From RBG-16-66-20 sp964616875 (GTDB lineage Bacteria > Pseudomonadota > Gammaproteobacteria > Burkholderiales > SG8-39): 43,283 nt of DNA. This document shows positions 16,270-24,031 of the stretch, one piece after another. The stretch lies in assembly GCA_964616875.1 (NCBI GenBank), contig CAZTSJ010000314.1, positions 1 through 43,283 of the forward strand. The letters run 5' to 3'. Positions within the stretch are counted from its first letter, which is position 1, and the number at the start of each line of letters is the position of its first letter. Made by a program: the position numbers and the translations under genes. The notes beneath the pieces were generated by a model. That model made no database searches, was not told the DNA's origin, and was given only the letters and a program-made list of their open reading frames with translations.

Positions 16270-17210
16270 CACTGAAACCCCGGTTCGCCGGGCCCGGGCT
16301 TGCCGGGCTTGCGGCCGAAGATCGCGCTTTGCGGATCGCGGTCGAGCTGCAGCGCGAGGCGCCCGACGCGCTGCGCGCCCCGCTCCACCGATTCGGACAG
16401 GGCGTGGACGCGCGGCAGGGTGTCCTCGCGCAGCACACCGGTGGCGGTGCTGGCTTCGTTAGACAGCGTGCCGACCTGGCCGACCAGTGCGCGCGCTTCC
16501 TTCACCAGTTGCTGCGTTTCGCGCGTGAGCTCGGGCAGCGCCTTGACGGTTTCGTTGACGCGTTCCAGCGTGCCGGTCGCGAGGCGCCGGTTGTCCTCCG
16601 AGAGCCAGGCTTCGGCGCGCGCGATGGTGGCCGGCATGCGCGCCGAGGCCGCCTCGAGGTTGGCCGAGATGCGTTCCAGCGAAGCAAGCGTGCTCGCGAT
16701 CTTCTTGCGGTTGTCGGCCGTGAGCAGCCCGTTCAGGCTCGCCATGAGTTCGCGCGCGTCCTTCACCGCGCCTTCGGCGCTGTCCGAGATGGTGTCGAAG
16801 AACGCGGGCCGCAGCGGCACTTCGGCGATGCCGTCCGCCGCCTTGGCCGCCAACTGCATGTCCTTGTAGTCGTCCAGCAGGTGCACGTAGGCGATGCCGG
16901 TGATGCCTTCCATGCCGAGTTGCGCGTAGGTGCCGCGCGTCACCGGGATGTTGTCGTCCACTTCGATGTTGACGAGGATGCGGCGCGCATCCTTCCGGTC
17001 GAGCGTGATGGCGGCAACGCGCCCCACCCCCATGCCGCGGTAGCGCACCTGCGCTTCGGGATTCAGGCCGGAAACCGGCCCGGTGGACACGACGCGGTAG
17101 GCGGTGCGCGCGATCGGCGTCTTCGCCAGCCATTGCGCCCAGAGCACGATGCAGGCCGCGAGGCCCAGGACGAACAGTCCCGTGATCAGGGCATAAGCTC
17201 TGCTTTCCAT
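16269..17210 (-). CDS. MCE-domain lipid transport protein (MlaD-like)
   Basis: The 313-aa protein has one N-terminal membrane helix (ALITGLFVLGLAACIVLWAQ), then an MCE domain at ~40-120 (GPVSGLNPEAQVRYRGMGVG, then RVAAITLD, VTRGTYAQLGMEGITG). A long periplasmic helical tail with many Ala/Leu/Glu repeats follows. MCE proteins form hexameric rings that bind lipid between the inner and outer membranes. It lies downstream of the ATPase and permease genes and belongs to the same operon. It is longer than E. coli MlaD (183 aa) because of the helical tail. Confidence 0.9.
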   Translation of the reverse strand: MESRAYALITGLFVLGLAACIVLWAQWLAKTPIARTAYRVVSTGPVSGLNPEAQVRYRGMGVGRVAAITLDRKDARRILVNIEVDDNIPVTRGTYAQLGMEGITGIAYVHLLDDYKDMQLAAKAADGIAEVPLRPAFFDTISDSAEGAVKDARELMASLNGLLTADNRKKIASTLASLERISANLEAASARMPATIARAEAWLSEDNRRLATGTLERVNETVKALPELTRETQQLVKEARALVGQVGTLSNEASTATGVLREDTLPRVHALSESVERGAQRVGRLALQLDRDPQSAIFGRKPGKPGPGEPGFQ

Positions 17211-17245
17211 TACAGGCGGTGCTCCATGCTTTCAGCCGGGATTTC

Positions 17246-18046
17246 TCAGCCGTGCTCCAGCGCACGGCGGCCCCGGTCTCCTCCGAAGAAGTTCTGCACG
17301 AATTTGTGGTCCATCCCCCGGACCGCTGCGAGCGTATCGCAGGCGATTATATGCTGGTCGGCAAGCACCGCGACGCGATCGGTAAGCTCGAACAGCGTAT
17401 CCAGATCATGCGTCACCATCACCACGGCGAAGCGGTGGTCCTCGCGCAGGCGCTTGATCAGCCGCACGAAGCCCTCGGAGCGGTCCGGGTCGAGACCCGC
17501 TGTCGGTTCGTCGAGGATCAGCAGGTCGGGCGAAAGCGCGAGCGCCCGCGCCAGCGACACGCGCTTCACCATGCCGCCCGAGAGGTTGGCCGGCAGCAGC
17601 TTGCCGTGGCCCGGTTCGAGTTCCACCTGCGCGAGCTTGGTGTGCACGATGCCGCGGATTTCGTCTTCGGACAGTCCGCCGCGCTCGCGCAGCGGAAAGG
17701 CGACGTTGTCGTAGACGCTGAGCGCGGAATACAGCGCGCCGTTCTGGAACAGCATGCCCATGCGCCGGCGCGCATCGCGCACCTTCTTGGCGCTGGAATC
17801 CTCCCAGGAGACGCCGAACACGCGCACCAGGCCCGCCTTGGGCCGCTTCAGGCCCAGGATGACGCGGATCAGCTGGGTCTTGCCGCTGCCCGAGCCGCCC
17901 ACCAGGGACATCACTTCGTCGCGGCGCACCTGCAGGTCGAGGTCGCGGTGCAGGATCGTGTTCGTGCCCACCGTGTTGACCAGGCCCTTGATCTCGATGA
18001 CGTATTCCTCGTCGGGAACGTGTGCCACGTGTGCCACGTGTGCCAT
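17246..18046 (-). CDS. MlaF-like lipid ABC transporter ATPase
   Basis: The 266-aa ATPase has Walker A GGSGSGKTQL, the Q-loop region MGMLFQNGALYSALSVYDNV, the ABC signature LSGGMVKRVSLARAL and Walker B LLILDEPTAGLDPDRS, typical of the MlaF/Ttg2A branch. It energises MCE-linked lipid movement. The N-terminus carries a three-copy Ala-His-Val repeat from a 9-bp tandem repeat, so the real start could lie further in, but no good alternative start codon is visible before the IEIKGL strand. Confidence 0.92.
   Translation of the reverse strand: MAHVAHVAHVPDEEYVIEIKGLVNTVGTNTILHRDLDLQVRRDEVMSLVGGSGSGKTQLIRVILGLKRPKAGLVRVFGVSWEDSSAKKVRDARRRMGMLFQNGALYSALSVYDNVAFPLRERGGLSEDEIRGIVHTKLAQVELEPGHGKLLPANLSGGMVKRVSLARALALSPDLLILDEPTAGLDPDRSEGFVRLIKRLREDHRFAVVMVTHDLDTLFELTDRVAVLADQHIIACDTLAAVRGMDHKFVQNFFGGDRGRRALEHG
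18018..18046 (-). repeat. 9-bp tandem repeat at the start of the mlaF-like gene
   Basis: Three near-perfect copies of a 9-bp unit (TGTGCCACG on the plus strand) encode Met-Ala-His-Val-Ala-His-Val-Ala-His-Val. A change in copy number would keep the frame and only alter the N-terminal tail. Confidence 0.8.
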
Positions 18047-18047
18047 A

Positions 18048-19172
18048 TCAGCCCACGTTGCGCAGCATGACGGCGAATATCGCGTCGAGGATGATCACGC
18101 CGGTAATCGCCGCCACCACTGAGCGCGTGACGCCCACCGCCAGGCTGTCGGTATTGGGCAGCACGCGCAAGCCATAGTGGCAGGCGACGAAAGCCACCGC
18201 GAAGCCGAACGCCACCGACTTGCCGATGCCGATCCAGAAGTTCACCACCTCGACCGCCTGCGGCAGCGCCTGGATGAAGGCGCCCGGCGTGATGCCGAGC
18301 GTGAACTTGGTCACCAGCATCGCGCCCACGAGCGCGGCAATGTCGGTGCAGAACGTGACCAGCGGCAGCGCGATCGACAGCGCGAGCACGCGCGGCAGCA
18401 CCAGGCGCGTGGTGACCGAGATTCCCATCACCGAGAGCGCTTCGACTTCCTCGGTGACGCGCATCACGCCCAGCTGCGCCGTGATCGCCGAACCGGATCG
18501 CCCGGCCGATATGATCGAGGCCAGCATCGGCCCGAGTTCGCGCAGCACGCCGACGCCGACGATGTTGATGACCAGCAGGTCGGCGCCGTAGCGCTTGAGC
18601 TGCAGCGCCGAAAGATAGGTGAGCACGATGCCGACCAGGAAACCGACCAGCATCGTCACCGGCAGCGCGGTGACGCCGGCACGGAAGATGCCGGCGGAAA
18701 ATTCCCGCAGCGGAAACTCGCGCGGCCGGCGCAGCATGCCGGCGATGTCGAACGCGAGCTGCCCGAGCAGGGCGATACCGTCGCGCAGGTGAGTCATCGT
18801 GTACCCAGCCGTGTGCCCGGTCCAGACCACGCCCGCGAGCGGGTCGAAACCGGCGGCTTCGCGCCGCACCAGCATGCCTTCGCTTACCTGCTTGAGGATT
18901 TCGCGGTGGCGCGGCGCCACCTCCACGTGCTGCGCGCCGTGCAAGGCCTGCGCGAGCCACACCGCGCCGGCGTCATCCAGTTCGGCCATGCCCGAGAGAT
19001 CCCAGGCAACGCGTTCGGGCGGTTGTTGCTTGACCTCGGCGAGGTTGTGCGCGAGCTGTTCGCGCCGCTCCTTCAAGCCGCTGAAGGTCCACGCGCCGCT
19101 CGCACGCACCCGGAACGGTACCGGGTCGTTCGCGACGGTCGTGATTTCGAGCGCGGCGTCGGGACTAGTCAC
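18048..19172 (-). CDS. STAS-MlaE fusion, lipid ABC transporter permease
   Basis: The 374-aa protein has an N-terminal STAS-like domain (~1-110, WDLSGMAELDDAGAVWLAQA) joined to an MlaE permease (~120-374) with several membrane helices and motifs PVTMLVGFLVGIVLTYLSA, GVLRELGPMLASIISAGRSG and ALSVMGISVTTRLVLPRVLA. In E. coli the STAS role is filled by separate MlaB, so the fusion replaces it. The start is a GTG at 19172. It is 1 bp ahead of the ATPase gene and heads an operon permease-ATPase-MCE-lipoprotein. There is no mlaC or mlaA nearby. Confidence 0.92.
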   Translation of the reverse strand: MTSPDAALEITTVANDPVPFRVRASGAWTFSGLKERREQLAHNLAEVKQQPPERVAWDLSGMAELDDAGAVWLAQALHGAQHVEVAPRHREILKQVSEGMLVRREAAGFDPLAGVVWTGHTAGYTMTHLRDGIALLGQLAFDIAGMLRRPREFPLREFSAGIFRAGVTALPVTMLVGFLVGIVLTYLSALQLKRYGADLLVINIVGVGVLRELGPMLASIISAGRSGSAITAQLGVMRVTEEVEALSVMGISVTTRLVLPRVLALSIALPLVTFCTDIAALVGAMLVTKFTLGITPGAFIQALPQAVEVVNFWIGIGKSVAFGFAVAFVACHYGLRVLPNTDSLAVGVTRSVVAAITGVIILDAIFAVMLRNVG

Positions 19173-19198
19173 GGCGCGCGAGTATACTCCGCGCCGCC

Positions 19199-20011
19199 AT
19201 GCGACTTCGCAGTGAAAACCTCGTCGATATCGGTGCGAATCTTACCCATCCGGCGTTCCACGGCGACCTGCCCGAAGTGCTGGCGCGGGCGCACGCAGCC
19301 GGGGTCGGCGCGATCGTCGTGACGGGGACTTCGGTGGCCGAAAGCCTGCATGCGCTGAAAACAGCAAATATGCATCCGCGAACGCTGCGCGCCACGGCGG
19401 GCGTCCACCCGCACCATGCAAGCGAATGCGATGGCTCGACGATTCCCGCACTGCGCGTGCTCGCGCAGCATCCGCAAGTGGTGGCGATCGGCGAATGCGG
19501 CCTGGATTTCAACCGCAACTACTCGCCGCACCCCGACCAGGAAAAGTGGTTCGCGGCACAAGTGGAATTGGCTTGTGAACTCAGGAAGCCCTTGTTCTTG
19601 CACTCAAGGGATGCAAAGGAAAAATTCGTCCAAGTTCTGATGCAATTCAAAAACCTGCCTGCCGCGGTCGCCCACTGCTTCACCGGCGACAAGGCGGAAC
19701 TGCGCGCCTACCTCGACCTGGGCCTGTACATCGGCATCACGGGCTGGATCTGCGATGAACGCCGCGGCGCGCACCTCGTCGAACTGGTGCGCGACGTTCC
19801 GGCGGACCGGCTGATGCTCGAGACGGATTCGCCCTACCTCACGCCGCGCGACCTGCGCCCGCAGCCCAAGGCGCGCAGGAACGAGCCCGCCCACCTGCCG
19901 CACATCCTGCGCGCCGTGGCGCGGGCCCTGGGCAAACCGGCCGAACAACTGGCCGCCGAGACCACGCGCAATGCAAAGGCGTTCTTCGGGGCGCAGTTGT
20001 CCCTCACGTGA
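19199..20011 (+). CDS. tatD: TatD-family metal-dependent deoxyribonuclease
   Basis: The 270-aa TIM-barrel hydrolase has LVDIGANLTHPAFHGDL at the start, TAGVHPHHASE, AIGECGLDFNRNYSP (metal ligand Glu), FLHSRDAKEKF, AHCFTGDKAEL and LMLETDSPYLTPRDLRP. The first motif is DIGANLT as in E. coli TatD rather than the HxH of YcfH. Members act as Mg-dependent 3'-5' DNases. It is divergent from the lipid transporter operon and its stop overlaps the GTG start of the next gene, indicating cotranscription. Confidence 0.9.
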   Translation: MRLRSENLVDIGANLTHPAFHGDLPEVLARAHAAGVGAIVVTGTSVAESLHALKTANMHPRTLRATAGVHPHHASECDGSTIPALRVLAQHPQVVAIGECGLDFNRNYSPHPDQEKWFAAQVELACELRKPLFLHSRDAKEKFVQVLMQFKNLPAAVAHCFTGDKAELRAYLDLGLYIGITGWICDERRGAHLVELVRDVPADRLMLETDSPYLTPRDLRPQPKARRNEPAHLPHILRAVARALGKPAEQLAAETTRNAKAFFGAQLSLT

Positions 20012-21399
20012 ACATCGCGAATCTTCTGCTGTACAGCGCCCGCCGCCTTCCCGATCAGCCCGCGATTGCGCTGGGTGGAAGGGTTTTGTCTTCGTATGGA
20101 AGTTTGTCCCGCCGAGTTTCACGACTCGCTGCAGGAGTAACTGCAAAATTCAATCTGAAACCCGGCGACAGGGTGGCGCTGGCGATGAAAAACTGCCCGG
20201 AGTACTGGGAATTGCTCTTCGCCTGCTGGCACGCGGGCCTCGCCGCAGTGCCGATGAACGCCAAGCTCCACGCGAAGGAGTTCGAGTACATCGTCGGCAA
20301 TTGCGGCGCGAAGGCCTGTTTCTACGAGCCGAAGGAGTTTGCCGGCCTCGATGGCGAACCGCGGGAGCCCGCAGATACCCGGCCCGATGACCTCGCCTGG
20401 CTTTTCTATACCAGCGGCACCACCGGCGTGCCCAAGGGCGCGATGCTCACGCACCGCAACCTGCTGTTCGCGACGCAGGCCTATTTTTCGGACATCGACA
20501 AGCTGGGACCGCAGGACGCCGTCCTGCATCCGGCACCGCTTTCGCATGGCTCGGGGCTCTACGGCCTGCCGCATTTCGCTGCCGGCGCGGTGAACGTCAT
20601 CCCCGAGAGCGGCGGCTTCGATGCGGCGGAGATCTTCGGGCTGCTCGAGCGCTGGCCGAATGCGTCCTTCTTCGCCGCGCCGACGATGATCGTGCGCCTG
20701 CTCGCGAGCCCCGCGGCGCGCACGCCGGCTACGCTGAAGACCATCACCTACGGCGGCGCGCCGATGTATGTCGCCGACAGCCTGCGCGCGATCGACCTCT
20801 TCGGCCCTCGCCTCTACCAGCTCTTCGGCCAGGGCGAGAGTCCCATGACGATCACAGGATTACCTCAGATTTTTCATAAAAATAAAAATAAATTGGAAAC
20901 CTGCGGCTTTGCGCGCACCGGAGTCGAGGTGAAAGTGCTGGAATCGGGCGAGATCGTGACGCGTTCGGACTGCGTCATGGCGGGGTACTGGGACAACCCC
21001 GCAGCCACCGCGCAGACGCTGCGCGCAGGCTGGCTGCACACGGGAGACATCGGCCGCATGGACGAGCAGGGCTTCCTCACGATTCTCGACCGCTCCAAGG
21101 ACATGATCATTTCGGGCGGCTCCAATATCTATCCGCGCGAGATCGAGGAAGTGCTGCTGCGCCACCCCGCGGTCGCCGAGTGCTCGGTGGTCGGGCGGCC
21201 GCACCCGGAATGGGGAGAAGAAATTGTTGCTTTCATTGTCTTGACTCCGAATTCAGGAATAACCCCCGCAGAGCTGGACGCGCTCTGCCTGGAAAACATC
21301 GCGCGCTTCAAGCGGCCGAAAGAATACCGCTTCGTCGACAGCCTGCCGAAGAACAACTACGGCAAGGCACTCAAAACTGAACTGCGCAAGCGCCTATAA
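20008..21399 (+). CDS. acyl-CoA synthetase / AMP-dependent ligase
   Basis: The 463-aa ANL-superfamily enzyme has the P-loop LFYTSGTTGVPKGAMLTHRN (~133-152), the adenine motif YQLFGQGE, GWLHTGDIGRMDEQGFLTIL and DRSKDMIISGGSNIYPREIE, plus the C-terminal lysine in NNYGKALKTEL. It activates a carboxylic acid to an acyl-AMP and then an acyl-CoA. It is shorter than most (500-560 aa), with a compressed region after residue 100. Start GTG at 20008 overlaps tatD as GTGA. The substrate cannot be deduced. The segment near 20860-20900 is unusually A-rich. Confidence 0.88.
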   Translation: MNIANLLLYSARRLPDQPAIALGGRVLSSYGSLSRRVSRLAAGVTAKFNLKPGDRVALAMKNCPEYWELLFACWHAGLAAVPMNAKLHAKEFEYIVGNCGAKACFYEPKEFAGLDGEPREPADTRPDDLAWLFYTSGTTGVPKGAMLTHRNLLFATQAYFSDIDKLGPQDAVLHPAPLSHGSGLYGLPHFAAGAVNVIPESGGFDAAEIFGLLERWPNASFFAAPTMIVRLLASPAARTPATLKTITYGGAPMYVADSLRAIDLFGPRLYQLFGQGESPMTITGLPQIFHKNKNKLETCGFARTGVEVKVLESGEIVTRSDCVMAGYWDNPAATAQTLRAGWLHTGDIGRMDEQGFLTILDRSKDMIISGGSNIYPREIEEVLLRHPAVAECSVVGRPHPEWGEEIVAFIVLTPNSGITPAELDALCLENIARFKRPKEYRFVDSLPKNNYGKALKTELRKRL

Positions 21400-21410
21400 T
21401 CGTCGCCACC

Positions 21411-22484
21411 ATGAGCACCCGGCCGCTGATCCTCGTTGCAGACGACTCCGAGGACATCCGCAACCTGTTCGGCATCATGCTCAAGTCCAAGTACGACGTG
21501 CGCTACGCCGTCAACAGCGACGAGACGCTCGCCGGCGCCGACACCGAACCCCTGCCCGACCTGATCCTGCTCGACGTCGAGATGCCGGCGCTGAACGGCT
21601 ACGAGGTCTGCGCGCAGCTCAAGGCCAATCCGTCGCTCGCGCACATCCCGGTGATCTTCGTCACCGCGCGCAGCGATCCCAAGGACCAGGCCAAGGGGCT
21701 GCTCGCCGGCGCTGTGGACTACATCACCAAGCCGATCAGCGCGCCGATCACGATGCTGCGCGTGCGCACCCAGCTCGCGCTGGTGGACCAGCGGCGCGCG
21801 CTCGAGGACCAGATCGCCGCCCGCACCGAGGAACTGCACGACACGCGCCTGGATCTGATCCGGCGCCTCGCGCGCGCGATGGAATTCCGCGAAGGCGGCC
21901 TCACCAACCGCGTGCTGCGCGTCGGCGAATACGTGGCGCTGCTGTGCCAGTCACTGGGCCTGAAGGACAAGGTGGTCGAGATCCTGTCGCAGGCGGCGCC
22001 GCTCTACGATATCGGCAAGATGGGCGTTGCCGAGTACATCCTCACGAAAAGCGACGCGCTCAACGACAAGGAATGGGCAGAGGTGCGCAAGCATCCCGAA
22101 ATCGGCGCCGGTATCATCGGCGAGCACAAAGACCCGCTGCTCGAGCAGGCGCGCATCATGGCGCTCACCCACCACGAGCGCTGGGACGGCAGCGGCTACC
22201 CGAAGAAGCTGAAAGGCAGCGCGATCCCGGTGCCGGGCCGCATCATGGCGGTGGCCGACGCCTTCGAGGCCATGACCTCGACGCAGCGCCATCGCAGCCC
22301 GATTTCGGCGATGGATGCGGCGAAAAAGATCGCCGCCGAATCCGGCAAGCAGTTCGACCCGTCGGTGGTCGCCGCGTTCATGAAGGTGGTGAAGGAGTTC
22401 GACGCAGTGCGCGCCAATTACAAGGACGAGCTCGAAGGCATTCACGATCTCGACTTCGGCTCCAGCGCCGCGAAAAAAAAGTAG
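21411..22484 (+). CDS. response regulator with degenerate HD-GYP domain
   Basis: The 357-aa protein has a REC domain (ILVADDSEDIRNLF, phospho-acceptor D55 in LLDVEMPALNGYEV, lysine in YITKPISAP), a coiled linker (~125-150) and an HD-GYP domain with HHERWDGSGYPKKLKG and PGRIMAVADAFEAMTS. HD-GYP enzymes degrade cyclic di-GMP at a di- or tri-iron site. Here the usual LHDIGK is LYDIGK, and the first ligand histidine (…NHxxRV) appears as TNRVLRV, so two metal ligands seem lost. It may act as a binding or output protein rather than a phosphodiesterase. No histidine kinase gene is next to it. Confidence 0.88.
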   Translation: MSTRPLILVADDSEDIRNLFGIMLKSKYDVRYAVNSDETLAGADTEPLPDLILLDVEMPALNGYEVCAQLKANPSLAHIPVIFVTARSDPKDQAKGLLAGAVDYITKPISAPITMLRVRTQLALVDQRRALEDQIAARTEELHDTRLDLIRRLARAMEFREGGLTNRVLRVGEYVALLCQSLGLKDKVVEILSQAAPLYDIGKMGVAEYILTKSDALNDKEWAEVRKHPEIGAGIIGEHKDPLLEQARIMALTHHERWDGSGYPKKLKGSAIPVPGRIMAVADAFEAMTSTQRHRSPISAMDAAKKIAAESGKQFDPSVVAAFMKVVKEFDAVRANYKDELEGIHDLDFGSSAAKKK

Positions 22485-22490
22485 CTTGAC

Positions 22491-23018
22491 TCAGCGCAGG
22501 CGAAAGCGCACCGGCAGCAGGACCTCGCGCGGCGCGCTATCGGGCAGCGAGCGTAGCGAACGCGCCGCGCGCAGGGCCGCGTCATCGAGCAGCGCGTGGC
22601 CGCTGCTCGATTCGATCCTGGCGGCAATGGCGTTGCCGGCTGGATCGAGAAACAGCAGCACCAGCGCCTCGCCCTGCAATCCGCGCTCGATCGCTTCAGG
22701 CGGGTACGGCAGCTCGCGCTGCAACTGCTCGGCCGCGCTGGCGGCGGCTTCACCGCCCAGGCGCACCACCGGCGCCGGTTTCGCAACGGCAGCCGCGGCT
22801 GCGCTAGCATTGCGTGGAGAGCCGGGGGGCAGCAGCAGGCGTGCCGGCACTTCGAGTTCGACGGCCGGTTCGCGCAACCGTACCTTCAATTCGGCGTTCG
22901 CCGGCAGCGCGCTGCGTGGCGTCGGCATCAGTACCTGCGCGCCGCCGGCGATCACGGCCGCGTGCAGGACGAGTGAAAGTGCCAGGGAGCGGCCCAGGGA
23001 GGAAGGCGCGTGTTTCAT
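22491..23018 (-). CDS. TonB-like energy-transducing protein
   Basis: The 175-aa protein starts MKHAPSSLGRSLALSLVLHA with one N-terminal membrane helix. A short Ala/Pro-rich spacer follows, then a TonB C-terminal fold (LPYPPEAIERGLQGEALVLL, FLDPAGNAIAARIESSSGHA, LLDDAALRAARSLRSLP). TonB passes proton-motive energy to outer-membrane receptors, but no exbB, exbD or receptor is nearby, so the partner is unknown. I set the start at ATG 23018 because the long upstream frame is antisense to the ankyrin gene. Only 12 bp separate it from the divergent ankyrin start. Confidence 0.8.
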   Translation of the reverse strand: MKHAPSSLGRSLALSLVLHAAVIAGGAQVLMPTPRSALPANAELKVRLREPAVELEVPARLLLPPGSPRNASAAAAAVAKPAPVVRLGGEAAASAAEQLQRELPYPPEAIERGLQGEALVLLFLDPAGNAIAARIESSSGHALLDDAALRAARSLRSLPDSAPREVLLPVRFRLR

Positions 23019-23030
23019 CGTGGACGGCTG

Positions 23031-24029
23031 ATGGATCGAACGGTGTTGCGACACTTTATCAGCAGGGCGCTCCTGTGCACGCTGGTGCTGCTGCTGCCGG
23101 CGGGCAAGCCGCTGGCGCAGCCGGACCCTGCGGCCTTCGGCAGCAGCCTGGAATCGGGCGACATCGCACAGCTGCGCCAGTGGCTCGACGCCGGGCTCCA
23201 TCCGGACTACCTGGCCGATCGCATCGGCACCGGCCTCATGATCGGCGCCTGGCGCGGCGATATTGCGATGATGGAACTTCTGCTGGCGCGCGGCGCGGAC
23301 GTGAACAAGGCCAACGCCCTGGGCGAACGCGCGCTGCTGCACGCCGCCTGGCAGGGTCATGCGCATGCGGTCACGTGGCTGCTGGCGAAGGGTGCGCGCA
23401 TCAACAGCGATCCCATGCAGTGGAGTGCGCTGCACTACGCGGTATTCGCCGGGCATGGCGCGGTCGCGACGCTGCTGCTCGAGCGCGGCGCCGACGTCAA
23501 CGCGCGCAGCACGAACGGTTCGAGCGTGCTCATGATGGCTGTCTACGAGGGCCACGAGCAGCTGGTGAAGCAACTGCTCGCGCGCGGCGCCGACCGGAGC
23601 GTGAAGAACGACCGTGGCGACGGCGCCCTCGAATGGGCCTTCAAGTTCCAGCGCCTCGGCATCGCGCGGCTGGTCTCCGCGCCGCAGGAGTTCGTCGCCG
23701 CGGCCAACCAGCCCAAGTCGCGCTGGGGTGCGCCGCTGCGCTCGCTGTCGGAGGGCGAGCCGATCGAGGCGCCGCCCCCGACTGCGGCCACGGACGCCGC
23801 GAGCGAGAAGATCGATGAACTCATGCGGATGCGCCAGATACTGGCAGCCCGGGGAATGAACGACGCCGCAGGCAAACTTGACCGGCGCATCGCGAACCTG
23901 CGCGCGCAACGCGCGAGAGCCGAGCGATCGACCCCGGCTGCCGCAGTACTCGAAATCTCCGCCAGCCAGAATTCACCGGAGAACCAGAGAATGCGGATGA
24001 TTTTTGGAGCGGACGGGCCGCCACCCTAA
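23031..24029 (+). CDS. exported ankyrin-repeat protein
   Basis: The 332-aa protein starts at ATG 23031 (MDRTVLRHFISRALLCTLVL), giving a signal peptide likely cleaved after PLAQ. Residues ~40-215 contain five ankyrin repeats (for example MMELLLARGADVNKANALGE, SALHYAVFAGHGAVATLLLE, VLMMAVYEGHEQLVKQLLAR). The C-terminal ~110 residues are Ala/Arg-rich with a possible coiled coil and no recognised domain. It probably mediates periplasmic protein contacts; the target is unknown. It is divergent from the TonB-like gene. Confidence 0.82.
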   Translation: MDRTVLRHFISRALLCTLVLLLPAGKPLAQPDPAAFGSSLESGDIAQLRQWLDAGLHPDYLADRIGTGLMIGAWRGDIAMMELLLARGADVNKANALGERALLHAAWQGHAHAVTWLLAKGARINSDPMQWSALHYAVFAGHGAVATLLLERGADVNARSTNGSSVLMMAVYEGHEQLVKQLLARGADRSVKNDRGDGALEWAFKFQRLGIARLVSAPQEFVAAANQPKSRWGAPLRSLSEGEPIEAPPPTAATDAASEKIDELMRMRQILAARGMNDAAGKLDRRIANLRAQRARAERSTPAAAVLEISASQNSPENQRMRMIFGADGPPP

Positions 24030-24031
24030 TC

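Noticed and set aside
22491..23909. 472-aa minus frame suggesting a much longer TonB protein
   Set aside because: The extra N-terminal part is antisense to the ankyrin gene; the ATG at 23018 directly precedes the membrane helix.
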